Assembly: GCA_034676125.1 (NCBI GenBank)
Contig: JAUCCO010000099.1
Location: 1 to 12,982 of the forward strand
DNA length: 12,982 nt
Direction of reading: 5' to 3'
DNA from: UBA6183 sp034676125
Lineage (GTDB): Bacteria; Bacteroidota; Bacteroidia; UKL13-3
Under the pieces are notes generated by a model. That model worked only from the letters and a program-made list of their open reading frames with translations. It had not been told where the DNA came from and made no database searches. The translations under genes and the position numbers were made by a program. This document shows positions 1 to 7,841 of the stretch, piece by piece. The stretch's first letter is position 1; each line of letters begins with the position of its first letter.

Positions 1-177
1 ACCGAGTTTGCAGATAGTGCAATTATTTTTCAAGTTTTATTTTGGAGTGATGATATTTTTGCAATAGAACAACTAAAAAGTAACATTAGGTTTTCTATTT
101 TAAAAGCTTTTAGAGCTCATAATATTGTTATTCCATATCCGCAAAGAGATTTACACATTAAAAAAGATCAGAGATGA
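1..177 (+). CDS. MscS-family mechanosensitive channel, C-terminal fragment (cut by window edge)
   Basis: Frame 1 is open from the first base to the TGA at 175-177 and gives 58 residues; the start lies outside the window. The translation has the layout of the cytoplasmic C-terminal domain of small-conductance mechanosensitive channels: a beta strand rich in Ile/Phe/Val (IIFQVLFW), an acidic turn, a helix (residues about 23-45), and then the family-typical end IPYPQRDLHI at residues 48-57, close to the usual IPFPQR(D/T)(V/L)H of MscS proteins. Such channels open under membrane tension and release solutes on osmotic downshock. The stop overlaps the start of the permease gene by 4 bp (ATGA), so the two are probably co-transcribed and translationally coupled. 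The family call is fairly secure; pore type and subfamily cannot be told from this piece. Confidence 0.8.
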   Translation, partial: TEFADSAIIFQVLFWSDDIFAIEQLKSNIRFSILKAFRAHNIVIPYPQRDLHIKKDQR

Positions 178-1910
178 AAACTGGAAAAAAATTAGGCGAA
201 TTAGCAGCAACTGCAATTTGTGGAAACGATATTACTTCTTCTTGTTTATATGTATCTGCATTGGCAATTTTATATGCTGGCCAATATGCTTGGGTATCTT
301 TATTAATCGTTTCGTTGGTGTTATATTTTTACAGGAAAATATACAGCGAAGCAGTGGGTGCATTGCCATTAAATGGTGGAGCTTATAATATATTGTTAAA
401 CACCACATCAAAAAATAGTGCATCAATTGCAGCAGTATTAACCATTTTATCATACATGGCCACAGCAGTTATTTCGTCAAGCGAAGCCATGCATTATCTG
501 CACCATATATTACCTGCAATTAATGTAATTTGGTGTACAGTTGGTTTGTTGGTTTTCTTTATGTTGCTAAATATGCTTGGCATTAAAGAGTCGTCAAACG
601 TTGCGGTTTTTATATTTATATTTCATATGATTACCTTAGTGTTATTGCTAACTACAGTAGCATGGTTTTTAATAACACACGATTTGGCAGTTTTTATTGC
701 TAATTTTAAATTACCTGTAAAAGGCAGTTTATTAACCGCATTGTTTTTTGGATTTAGTGCTGCTATGTTGGGTATATCAGGATTTGAGAGTTCGGCAAAT
801 TTTGTTGAAGAGCAAGAAAAAGGAGTTTTTCCTAAAACACTTCGAAACATGTGGTTGGCTGTTTCTATTTTTAACCCAATTATTGCATTGGCAATTATAG
901 CTGTTATACCTATTGGCAATGTTGCTAATAATCAAGAGTCATTGTTATCCCATTTGGGCAATCAAACTGCTGGTAATTGGTTAGGTACATTGGTTTCTGT
1001 TGATGCAGTAATGGTATTAAGTGGGGCTGTTTTAACTTCGTTTATTGGTGTTTCGGGTTTAATGAAACGGATGACTTTGGATAGAATTTTACCACAGTTT
1101 TTTTTAAAGGAAAATAAAAATGGAGGCAGTCCTCGCATCATAATATTATTTTTTGTACTGTGTATTTCTGCACTTTTAATAACTGCTGGCGAGTTAGGTT
1201 CGTTAGCGGGTTTATATACCATATCATTTTTATTGGTAATGACTTACTTTGGTTATGGAAATATTTTATTAAAAATAAAACGTGCCAAATTACCTCGACC
1301 AGAGCGAGCCAAACCCATATTTATAGTTATAGCTATGCTGGCCACTACATCTGCTGTCTATGGCAATATCATTATGCACCCCGAGTTTTTAATTGTGTTT
1401 TTACAGTACTTTATTCCAAGCATTATCCTTGTTTATTTATTGCTTGGTAGAAAACAAGTTTTACAGCAATTTTTAATTGTTTTTAAAGATGTAATTGGTA
1501 CCATAGAAAGTAGAATGAAAAAAATGGAGAAGCATATAACTTTTAAATTGCATACACTTACTAGGCAACAATTTGTTTACTTTTCAAAAGGGGATGATAT
1601 ATCGCAATTAAATAAAGCCATACAATATGTAGAGGCTAATGAGATTACCCGAAAACTTAAAATAGTTACGATTGTAAAAGAAGACGCGGCAATTAGCGAA
1701 TCATTTTTAAGTGATTTGGATGTATTAGATAGGGCATATCCCGAAATTGATATTGATTTTGAACAAATAATAGGCGAATTTAAACCAGAACTTATTAATC
1801 AATTATCTAAAAACTGGCGTGTACCTACTAACTTTATGTTTATTAGCTCGCCTGGAGATAGGTTTACGTATAAAATTGAGCAGCTAAATGGAGTTAGATT
1901 AATTATGTAG
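174..1910 (+). CDS. APC-superfamily amino acid permease with extra C-terminal cytoplasmic domain
   Basis: The protein has 578 residues. Residues 1-425 form about 12 membrane segments with APC-superfamily signatures: a Gly-rich broken first helix (GNDITSSCLYV, 17-27), PLNGGAYN in segment 2 (65-72), and a segment 6 region with GFSAAMLGISGFESS (193-207) followed by an EEQEK loop. These point to a secondary transporter of amino acids or amines in the inner membrane; the substrate cannot be read. Residues about 426-578 are soluble and mixed alpha/beta (FVYFSKGDD at 467-475, LKIVTIV at 495-501, FMFISSP at 554-560). The fold may resemble the universal-stress-like tails of some APC carriers, but that is uncertain. 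The ATG at 174 overlaps the stop of the MscS-like gene, and the protein starts directly with the usual short cytoplasmic N-terminus, which supports this start. No clear terminator follows. Confidence 0.85.
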   Translation: MKTGKKLGELAATAICGNDITSSCLYVSALAILYAGQYAWVSLLIVSLVLYFYRKIYSEAVGALPLNGGAYNILLNTTSKNSASIAAVLTILSYMATAVISSSEAMHYLHHILPAINVIWCTVGLLVFFMLLNMLGIKESSNVAVFIFIFHMITLVLLLTTVAWFLITHDLAVFIANFKLPVKGSLLTALFFGFSAAMLGISGFESSANFVEEQEKGVFPKTLRNMWLAVSIFNPIIALAIIAVIPIGNVANNQESLLSHLGNQTAGNWLGTLVSVDAVMVLSGAVLTSFIGVSGLMKRMTLDRILPQFFLKENKNGGSPRIIILFFVLCISALLITAGELGSLAGLYTISFLLVMTYFGYGNILLKIKRAKLPRPERAKPIFIVIAMLATTSAVYGNIIMHPEFLIVFLQYFIPSIILVYLLLGRKQVLQQFLIVFKDVIGTIESRMKKMEKHITFKLHTLTRQQFVYFSKGDDISQLNKAIQYVEANEITRKLKIVTIVKEDAAISESFLSDLDVLDRAYPEIDIDFEQIIGEFKPELINQLSKNWRVPTNFMFISSPGDRFTYKIEQLNGVRLIM

Positions 1911-2080
1911 TTGGTATAAATATGCCTTTATTGAAATGTTTGGAAGGCAATATCATAATAACCTATTATTTAAACTGCCACTAATAAAAAGGAAAATACC
2001 ACCACTTAAATACTTATCAGCCTTGTTACAACGCGAGCCAAGCAGCCATTCACCTCAATTAAAATAATAAAACCACTACA

Positions 2081-2107
2081 TTAAAACTTTAGCTTTTAAG
2101 GTTTTAA
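2081..2107. repeat. AT-rich inverted repeat just upstream of the promoter box
   Basis: The 10-base arm at 2081-2090 pairs with 2098-2107 around a 7-base loop, with one G-T pair as RNA. It ends 9 bases before the -7-like box at 2117 and covers the place where a -33 element would lie. No T-run follows on either strand, so it does not look like an intrinsic terminator. It could be an operator-type dyad, or a chance event in AT-rich DNA. Confidence 0.3.
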
Positions 2108-2116
2108 ATAAAAGGT

Positions 2117-2124
2117 TACCTTCG
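2117..2124 (+). promoter_or_regulatory. Bacteroidota-type -7 box (TACCTTCG) for the flavoprotein gene
   Basis: TACCTTCG matches the Bacteroidota primary sigma -7 consensus TAnnTTTG at all but one position and is followed by CACCC and then the GTG start at 2130. With initiation a few bases past the box, the transcript would begin at or within about two bases of the start codon, so the mRNA would be leaderless or nearly so. I see no good -33 TTG element. The call rests on motif match and position only. Confidence 0.55.
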
Positions 2125-2129
2125 CACCC

Positions 2130-3347
2130 GTGAAAATAGCAGTAATAGGAGGTGGCGCAGCAGGTTTTTTCTCAGCCATACATGCAGCGTTAGCCAATAA
2201 AAAGAACGAAGTAACCATTTATGAGAAATCCGGAAAGCTACTTACCAAAGTGCTTGTTTCGGGTGGTGGAAGATGTAATGTTACCCATGCATGTTTTGAA
2301 AATAACAGGTTAACACCCAATTACCCTCGTGGCGAAAGACCACTTAAAAGTGCTTTTGCTAGATTTAGCACAAAGGATACCGTAGAATGGTTTTTAAAAA
2401 GAGGGGTTAAACTAAAAACTGAATCGGATGGAAGAATGTTTCCTACTACTGATAATAGTGAAACGATTGCAAACTGCTTGCTAAATGAAGCTAAAAAATT
2501 AAACATTAGCATTGTTCTAAATACAGAGGTAAAATCAATTCAAACCCAAATACATGGTGGATTTTTATTAAACACCAATACCACACCAATTAATGCCGAT
2601 AAAGTAATTGTAACCACTGGCGGTTATCCAAAACCTGAAGGGTTTAATTGGTTAAAAGATTTAGGTCACACTATCGAAACACCTGTTCCATCACTGTTTA
2701 CATTTAATGTGCCCAACAATCCTATTACCGAGTTAATGGGTATTAGTGTTGAGATGGCTAAAGTAAAAATTCCAGAGGCCAAGCGTGAGTTTAGCGGCCC
2801 AGTTTTAATTACACATTGGGGATTTAGTGGTCCTGCGGTACTAAAACTTTCAGCATATTCAGCGCGTGAGTTGGCCGATCTTGAATACAATTTTGATGTT
2901 CATATTAGTTGGTTAAACGATAAAAAAGAAGATGCTGTAAGAAATGAATTGATGAATTTAAAAGCAGCTAACCCTACTAAACATTTACGTAATTTATTCC
3001 CTTATCACGAATTAAGTAGGCGATTACAAGATTATTTATTTCATAAAACCAATGTTAATGCCGATAAAAATTGGGCTGATATCTCTAAAGCAGATGTAAA
3101 TAATTTGGTAGATGTTTTATTATATGATAAATACGAAGTAAGAGGGAAAACCACCTTTAAAGATGAGTTTGTAACTTGTGGAGGTGTTTCGCTTGATGAT
3201 GTTCAGTTAAAAAACATGGAAAGCAAAAAGCTAAAAGGATTACATTTTGCTGGCGAGGTTTTAGATATTGATGGTATTACAGGTGGATTTAATTTTCAAG
3301 CAGCTTGGACTACTGGCTATATAGCTGGAAGTAATGCCGGAAAATAA
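2130..3347 (+). CDS. HI0933/YhiN-family FAD-dependent oxidoreductase (aminoacetone oxidase-like flavoprotein)
   Basis: The protein has 405 residues, the usual length for this family. It starts with a Rossmann dinucleotide-binding loop (GGGAAG at 7-12) and an acidic end of the second strand (YEK, 31-33). Family signatures follow: SGGGRCNVTH (44-53), DGRMFP (100-105), TGGYPKPEG (163-171), TCGGV (349-353), and the C-terminal FAD-contact stretch FAGEVLDIDGITGGFNF (373-389). Members are cytoplasmic flavoproteins related to E. coli YhiN; one has been described as an aminoacetone oxidase, but the physiological substrate here is unknown. The GTG start is preferred because the frame has no upstream ATG, the Rossmann strand begins right after it, and the promoter box sits directly before it. 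The next gene begins 38 bases downstream, so read-through into the following operon is possible. Confidence 0.9.
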   Translation: MKIAVIGGGAAGFFSAIHAALANKKNEVTIYEKSGKLLTKVLVSGGGRCNVTHACFENNRLTPNYPRGERPLKSAFARFSTKDTVEWFLKRGVKLKTESDGRMFPTTDNSETIANCLLNEAKKLNISIVLNTEVKSIQTQIHGGFLLNTNTTPINADKVIVTTGGYPKPEGFNWLKDLGHTIETPVPSLFTFNVPNNPITELMGISVEMAKVKIPEAKREFSGPVLITHWGFSGPAVLKLSAYSARELADLEYNFDVHISWLNDKKEDAVRNELMNLKAANPTKHLRNLFPYHELSRRLQDYLFHKTNVNADKNWADISKADVNNLVDVLLYDKYEVRGKTTFKDEFVTCGGVSLDDVQLKNMESKKLKGLHFAGEVLDIDGITGGFNFQAAWTTGYIAGSNAGK

Positions 3348-3385
3348 ATTGTTCATCACCCTATAATCCCCTTCTATAGATAACT

Positions 3386-5842
3386 ATGCAGTTACAAATG
3401 CTAAAAGAAAAGTCAGGATTTGCTATACGTAGATTTGTTTCTAGTATGCTTTTCTTGCATGTAATAGCATTGGTACTTCATTTTGCTGAAATATTTGTAT
3501 CTGCAAGTTCAGGTAAAACAGCCTTAAGTATTTCTATATTTAGTATTGCATTTTTAAACGATATTTCATTTATATCAAAAGTTGCGCTACTCGTATTTCC
3601 AGTATATATATTAATTTATTGGGTTAGCGATTTTTTAGCCCGCATGAGTATGGGTTTTGCATTGGTTTTAACCATACTAATTTTAGTTGGTTTGATGCAA
3701 TATTACCTCATCTCAAACATGTTATTAGGAGCAGATTTATGGAACTATACCTTACATGATATTCAATTAACTGTTAAAGCATCTGCCAGCTTAAGTTGGT
3801 GGCAAATAATTATTTTTCCATTATTTATTGGAGGCGCAATGCGTTTCCATTATTGGTTTCAACAGCATACATTCTCATTCACCATATCATCAAGTATAGT
3901 AGCAGTATATGCCTTAATTACCATATTAAATGCCAATGTGCAGTTAATAGAGTTAAAGGATGTAAATGCAAAATCGTTAGTGATAAATAAAGGGGCTTAT
4001 TTTTTAGATAAAACCCGTGAGTTTATGAAGGGCAATGAGTTAAACTCGCCCTATATGCAACAAGAGCTGCTTGCCAGTGCAGGTGCATATCCATTGCAGT
4101 ATAAACAAGATTTAAAAGACGAGTTGGGACCATTCTTACAAAAAACTTCTAATACACCACCAAATATTGTTTTTGTTTTGGTTGAAGGTTTAGGAAAAAC
4201 TTTTCTTGGTCCAAATGCAGATTACAAAGGTTGTATGCCTTACCTAGATTCGTTAAGTGAACAAAGTTTATTTTGGAGTAACTTTTTAAGTACAGCCGGA
4301 CGTACATTTGGTGTTTTACCAGCGGTGTTAGGCTCGTTACCATTTGGTAAAGCAGGATTTATGGAGCTCGAAAAATATCCTAATCACACTTCTTTAATTC
4401 AGCTATTAAAACAAAATGGATATCAAACAGGCTTTTATTATGGGGGTGATGCGAAATTTGATGGGCAGAGAAAGTTTTTAGAATACCAAGGTATTGATAC
4501 CATTATGGATGAATCTAAATTTACCAGTGCTTATCAAAAAATACCTAGTAATGATGGAGGGTTTAGTTGGGGTTATCCAGACAAGGCTTTGTATAAACAA
4601 AGTATGGATTTTTTACCTAAAAAGGGTCCATTTTTTAGTGTGTATTTAACAGTTACCACGCACGAACCATTTAAATTAAACAATCCCGAAGAATACGAAA
4701 ATCAATACAATGCATTTGTAAGTTCGCAAGGCAATAACCCACAAATTGTATCCAATAAAGGTGCGTTTAAAACCTTAATGTATGCCGATGATGCAATTAG
4801 ATTATTGATTGAAGAGTATAAAAAAAGACCCGACTATAACAATACCATATTTGTAATTACTGGCGATCATAGGATGATTCCTATCAACCATAAAAACGAA
4901 ATTGACCGATACCACGTACCATTGTTTATTTACTCGCCAATGCTTAATACGCATAAAATATTTAAGTCAATTTGTTCTCATGCAGATTTGCCTTCAACCT
5001 TTACTACTTATTTGCAAAAAGAATACAATTTAAATTTTCCTGATAGCGTACATTGGTTAGGTAAAGGCCTAACTTTTAATACCAACTTTAGCAGTAATAA
5101 GCACTTGGCTATTATGCGTAACAAAGGGCAAATTAGTGATTATGTTTTCGGTAAATATTTTATAACTGATGGTGCTTTGCAAGATTTAAGTGATAACTTA
5201 ATTCAAACCCAAAACCGTGATGTAGACCAAACTAAAAAAGTTGAAGAATACATGAATCAGTTTAAGCAAATTAGCGAGTATGTTTGCCTATCAGATAAGT
5301 TGTATAATGTGCATTTTACTACAGTTGCACCAACCTTTGGGCCAGATACAGGTATAGTAGCGCTTCAAAAAAATAAGGCTCCGGAAATAACGCCAACTCC
5401 AGCTAAAACGGTAAATGCACCGCCAACTAAAAAAGAATCAACCCAAAGTAATGCAGTTGCAAAAAACAATGTTACCCAAACGCCAAAGGTAGCAGATAAA
5501 ACAACAGCTAAACCAGTACAAACGCGCAAATCTACTCAGCTAGAAGAGGCACAAGCCGAAGTAAGAAACGACCCTGCAAGTTCACTGGCATTTTATAATC
5601 TTGGCATGCAACACATCAAAGAAAATAACTTGGCTTGGGCTAAAACTAATTTAGAAAAAGCGATTGCATTAAATTATAAATTTAAGGATCCGTATATTGC
5701 ATTAATTAACCTAGAATTAATGCGAAATAATAATGAAGCAGCAAGAAGTTATTACTATAAAGCTATAGGTATATTTAGTAAAGATGAATTTGCTGATGAA
5801 TTAGAAAAAATTAAAGAACACAGAAAAAGTATAAGTAAATAA
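3386..5842 (+). CDS. LtaS-like membrane phosphotransferase/sulfatase-fold protein with C-terminal TPR tail
   Basis: The protein has 818 residues. About five hydrophobic segments (roughly 18-40, 46-80, 89-112, 138-152, 165-183) precede a large extracytoplasmic alkaline-phosphatase-fold domain (about 257-565). Likely catalytic residues by comparison with LtaS/OpgB enzymes are E267 in VLVEG, T307 in AGRTFG as the nucleophile, H426 in TTHEPF, and D494-H495 in ITGDHR. Such enzymes move phosphoglycerol or phosphoethanolamine from lipids onto envelope glycans or lipids; a Gram-negative bacterium would not make true lipoteichoic acid. Residues about 665-718 are a Pro/Thr/Lys-rich linker, and about 719-818 form an alpha-helical tail with TPR character (NDPASSLAFYNLGMQHI, 728-744). 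That tail is not part of classical LtaS, which ends after the catalytic domain. The next gene starts on the last base of this stop codon (TAATG). An alternative start is the ATG at 3398. Fold: sure; substrate: unknown. Confidence 0.85.
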   Translation: MQLQMLKEKSGFAIRRFVSSMLFLHVIALVLHFAEIFVSASSGKTALSISIFSIAFLNDISFISKVALLVFPVYILIYWVSDFLARMSMGFALVLTILILVGLMQYYLISNMLLGADLWNYTLHDIQLTVKASASLSWWQIIIFPLFIGGAMRFHYWFQQHTFSFTISSSIVAVYALITILNANVQLIELKDVNAKSLVINKGAYFLDKTREFMKGNELNSPYMQQELLASAGAYPLQYKQDLKDELGPFLQKTSNTPPNIVFVLVEGLGKTFLGPNADYKGCMPYLDSLSEQSLFWSNFLSTAGRTFGVLPAVLGSLPFGKAGFMELEKYPNHTSLIQLLKQNGYQTGFYYGGDAKFDGQRKFLEYQGIDTIMDESKFTSAYQKIPSNDGGFSWGYPDKALYKQSMDFLPKKGPFFSVYLTVTTHEPFKLNNPEEYENQYNAFVSSQGNNPQIVSNKGAFKTLMYADDAIRLLIEEYKKRPDYNNTIFVITGDHRMIPINHKNEIDRYHVPLFIYSPMLNTHKIFKSICSHADLPSTFTTYLQKEYNLNFPDSVHWLGKGLTFNTNFSSNKHLAIMRNKGQISDYVFGKYFITDGALQDLSDNLIQTQNRDVDQTKKVEEYMNQFKQISEYVCLSDKLYNVHFTTVAPTFGPDTGIVALQKNKAPEITPTPAKTVNAPPTKKESTQSNAVAKNNVTQTPKVADKTTAKPVQTRKSTQLEEAQAEVRNDPASSLAFYNLGMQHIKENNLAWAKTNLEKAIALNYKFKDPYIALINLELMRNNNEAARSYYYKAIGIFSKDEFADELEKIKEHRKSISK

Positions 5843-7107
5843 TGATTAAAAATAAAAGCATATTAAGTATACTCATACTATTGTTTTCCATACCGGTTAC
5901 AGCGCAAGTAGATTCGCTGTTTGCTGTGGCACGCAACTATGCTTTTAATGGTCAGCGAGATAAAGCAAGGGCTCTTTGTGATACTATTTTAAAACTTAGC
6001 CCAGGTTACAGCGATGTTAGAATTTTAAAAGGCAGAACCTATACTTGGGATGGGAAAAGGAAATTAGCAAGAGAAGAATTTAACACAGTGCTAAGTACCG
6101 ATAAAACAAGTGCTGATGGATGGAGTGCACTTACTGATTTAGAGTTTTGGGATGATAAATCTCAAGCATCATTATTAGCAGCCGATAGTGGTATTTATTA
6201 TGTACCCACTAACTTAGAATTAAAGTTTAAACGGGTAAGAGCATTAGTAGATTTGGCTAAATATGAAGAGGCCAAAAACGAATTAGAGCGAATTAAAAAA
6301 ATAGACACAGTATGTACCGAATGTAAAGTTTGGTATGATAAAATTTACGAAGCAAGTGCAAAAAGTACAATAGGTTTTGGCGTTAATATAGATTACATAA
6401 CCGGATTAGATAGACAATTGCATAATTACTATGTTCAATTTGGTAAACGGGCACCAAAAAATACCATTATCTTTAAGGTAAATTATAACATTAGAGGTAA
6501 CTCAACTGGTTTTCAGCCCGAGATTGATATGTACCCAACATTAACAAAAAAGGCCTATTTGTATTTAAATTATGGTTTTTCTATTTACGATGTTTTTCCC
6601 AAACACAGGATAGGTTTAGAGCTATATCACAAACTACCATGGAGTATGGAAGCCTCTGTGGGTGGCAGGTATATGGATTTTGGTGACAATAGTTTGGTGT
6701 ATATTTTTACTGGCTCGCTTACTAAATATTGGGGTAATTATGCCTTTATATTTCGTCCGTTTATAACTCCAGATGATGTTTCAAAGCGTGTGTCGCAATC
6801 GGCACTTTTAAATGTTAGAAAATATACAACTGATGCAGATAATTATTTTGGTGTAACTGCTGGTGCAGGATTTTCTCCTGATCAACGTATTTTCTTAACA
6901 GGCTCTGGTTTAGGTGTACCAGTAGAACAAACAAGTATTTATTACCTTAAAGCATATCGCATAGGAGTTGCTTATGCAAAAACGTTTACCTTCCGACACT
7001 TATTTTTAATTGATTTTGATTATAGACATCAAGAGTTAAAAATTGGTAGCTCGAGCGAGTTTTACCCTACTTTTAGTGCTGGCTTTAGTTATAAATTTAG
7101 ATTCTAA
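5842..7107 (+). CDS. YaiO-type outer-membrane protein: N-terminal TPR plus C-terminal beta-barrel
   Basis: The protein has 421 residues. A signal peptide covers 1-21 with a probable cut before Gln22, a common arrangement in Bacteroidota. Residues about 25-165 are TPR-like helical pairs (ARNYAFNGQRDKARALCDTI, 30-49; LKGRTYTWDGKRKLAREEF, 62-80). Residues about 175-421 are alternating polar/aromatic strands typical of a barrel, with tight glycine turns, ending in SYKFRF with the C-terminal Phe recognised for outer-membrane assembly. This two-part plan is that of the YaiO family and resembles the TPR-porin plan of exporters such as PgaA, BcsC and AlgK/AlgE. In E. coli yaiO lies next to yaiP, a glycosyltransferase gene. 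The gene overlaps the LtaS-like gene by one base, and a family 2 glycosyltransferase lies in the same block, so I infer an export channel or anchor for a polysaccharide. Transport is not proven by sequence. Confidence 0.82.
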   Translation: MIKNKSILSILILLFSIPVTAQVDSLFAVARNYAFNGQRDKARALCDTILKLSPGYSDVRILKGRTYTWDGKRKLAREEFNTVLSTDKTSADGWSALTDLEFWDDKSQASLLAADSGIYYVPTNLELKFKRVRALVDLAKYEEAKNELERIKKIDTVCTECKVWYDKIYEASAKSTIGFGVNIDYITGLDRQLHNYYVQFGKRAPKNTIIFKVNYNIRGNSTGFQPEIDMYPTLTKKAYLYLNYGFSIYDVFPKHRIGLELYHKLPWSMEASVGGRYMDFGDNSLVYIFTGSLTKYWGNYAFIFRPFITPDDVSKRVSQSALLNVRKYTTDADNYFGVTAGAGFSPDQRIFLTGSGLGVPVEQTSIYYLKAYRIGVAYAKTFTFRHLFLIDFDYRHQELKIGSSSEFYPTFSAGFSYKFRF

Positions 7108-7118
7108 AATGCACCAAA

Positions 7119-7478
7119 ATGAACAAATATAAGTATATAAACATGGCTTATTTAAACGAGATGTCATCTGGTGATAACGACTTTGTAATAGGTATGCTGA
7201 TAGATTGGAAGGGCATGTTGCCAGAGTATCTAGCAGATTTATCAGCTGCTATGGATAATAAAAACAAAGAAGAAATTCGTTTTTCTTCGCATAAACTTCA
7301 GTCTTCTTTTCAAATTATTGGTGCAATTGATTTAGCTAAAATTTGTATCGAAATTGAAGAACTTGCAAGAATAAATGCAGATATAGATGAGATTGAAAAT
7401 AGTTTTAACAAAATTATTCCTATCTATAACCAAGTGTTAATTGAGGTAAATACAGCGTTACAACTATTAAACAACTAA
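7119..7478 (+). CDS. HPt (histidine phosphotransfer) domain protein
   Basis: The protein has 119 residues and consists of one HPt domain. The phosphorylated histidine is H58 in SSHKLQSSFQIIGA (56-69), which fits the family pattern HxLK/Q...G, with an acidic helix after it (IEIEELARI). The start YINMAYLNEMSSGDNDF matches the usual beginning of the first HPt helix. An internal ATG at 7143 exists but would cut that helix short, so 7119 is preferred. HPt proteins carry phosphoryl groups between receiver domains in multi-step phosphorelays in the cytoplasm. The gene lies 11 bases after the YaiO-type gene and 3 bases before a receiver gene, its probable partner. No histidine kinase lies in the window, so the phosphate source must be elsewhere. 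Confidence 0.88.
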   Translation: MNKYKYINMAYLNEMSSGDNDFVIGMLIDWKGMLPEYLADLSAAMDNKNKEEIRFSSHKLQSSFQIIGAIDLAKICIEIEELARINADIDEIENSFNKIIPIYNQVLIEVNTALQLLNN

Positions 7479-7481
7479 TTA

Positions 7482-7841
7482 ATGATTAAGGTACTAGTTA
7501 TAGAAGACGAAGATTTGGTAAGAAAATCGCTCGAGTTCCGACTTAAAAAAGACGGTTATCAAGTTACGCCCTGTGCCAACGGACGGGAAGGAATTGAAGC
7601 GATTGAAAAAAACAAATACGACTTGGTATTAACTGATTTAATGCTGCCTTTTAATAACGGATTAGAGGTAGTTAGTAAACTAAAATCTGTAAGTAAAGAA
7701 ACCCCAATTATTGTGTTGTCTAATATTGGTCTTGAGCAAGTAGTGCTTGATGCTTTTAATTTAGGTGCCGATGATTATATGACAAAACCATTTAGCCCTA
7801 ACGAACTTTCGGTTCGTGTAAAAAGACTATTAAATAAGTGA
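7482..7841 (+). CDS. Single-domain response regulator (CheY-like receiver, no output domain)
   Basis: The 119 residues make up exactly one receiver domain. The acidic pocket is E8-D9, the phospho-acceptor is D52 in LVLTDLMLP (48-56), the switch residue is S80 in IIVLSN (76-81), and the conserved lysine is K102 in MTKPF (100-104), with GADDY before it as in many OmpR-type receivers. All residues needed for phosphorylation are present. The chain stops after the last helix (LSVRVKRLLNK), so there is no DNA-binding or enzymatic output; it must act by protein contact or as a phosphate relay with the HPt protein 3 bases upstream. Its stop overlaps the GTG start of the HEAT-repeat gene by 4 bp, which suggests coupled translation and perhaps a physical partnership. 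Confidence 0.92.
   Translation: MIKVLVIEDEDLVRKSLEFRLKKDGYQVTPCANGREGIEAIEKNKYDLVLTDLMLPFNNGLEVVSKLKSVSKETPIIVLSNIGLEQVVLDAFNLGADDYMTKPFSPNELSVRVKRLLNK

Larger units (their letters stand above)
1911..2129. other. Gene-free gap between permease and flavoprotein genes
   Basis: I see no credible coding region in these 219 bases on either strand. The only structures noted are a weak 5-bp stem at 1924-1948 without a T-run, an AT-rich dyad at 2081-2107, and a -7-like box at 2117-2124 belonging to the downstream gene. The gap separates the MscS-permease unit from the next transcription unit. Confidence 0.7.

Noticed and set aside
125..388. Open + strand frame of 87 codons at the start of the permease gene
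   Set aside because: It overlaps both the MscS tail and the permease N-terminus in another frame. Its translation is rich in Cys, Trp and Phe without family pattern, while the competing frames give recognisable proteins.
232..1222. Several - strand open frames (232-453, 623-919, 962-1222) opposite the permease
   Set aside because: All lie opposite a well-supported gene, have no recognisable domains and no start context, and are typical antisense shadows in AT-rich DNA.
1924..1948. Hairpin GCCTT/AAGGC after the permease stop as a terminator
   Set aside because: It has only 5 firm base pairs, a 15-base loop and no T-run.
3363..3368. TATAAT string before the LtaS-like gene as a -10 box
   Set aside because: Bacteroidota primary promoters do not use the TATAAT consensus, and no TTG element or TAnnTTTG box is near; probably chance.
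7109..7132. Short ATG-started frame in the gap before the HPt gene
   Set aside because: It is only seven codons long and overlaps the HPt start; no sign of a leader-peptide or attenuation structure.
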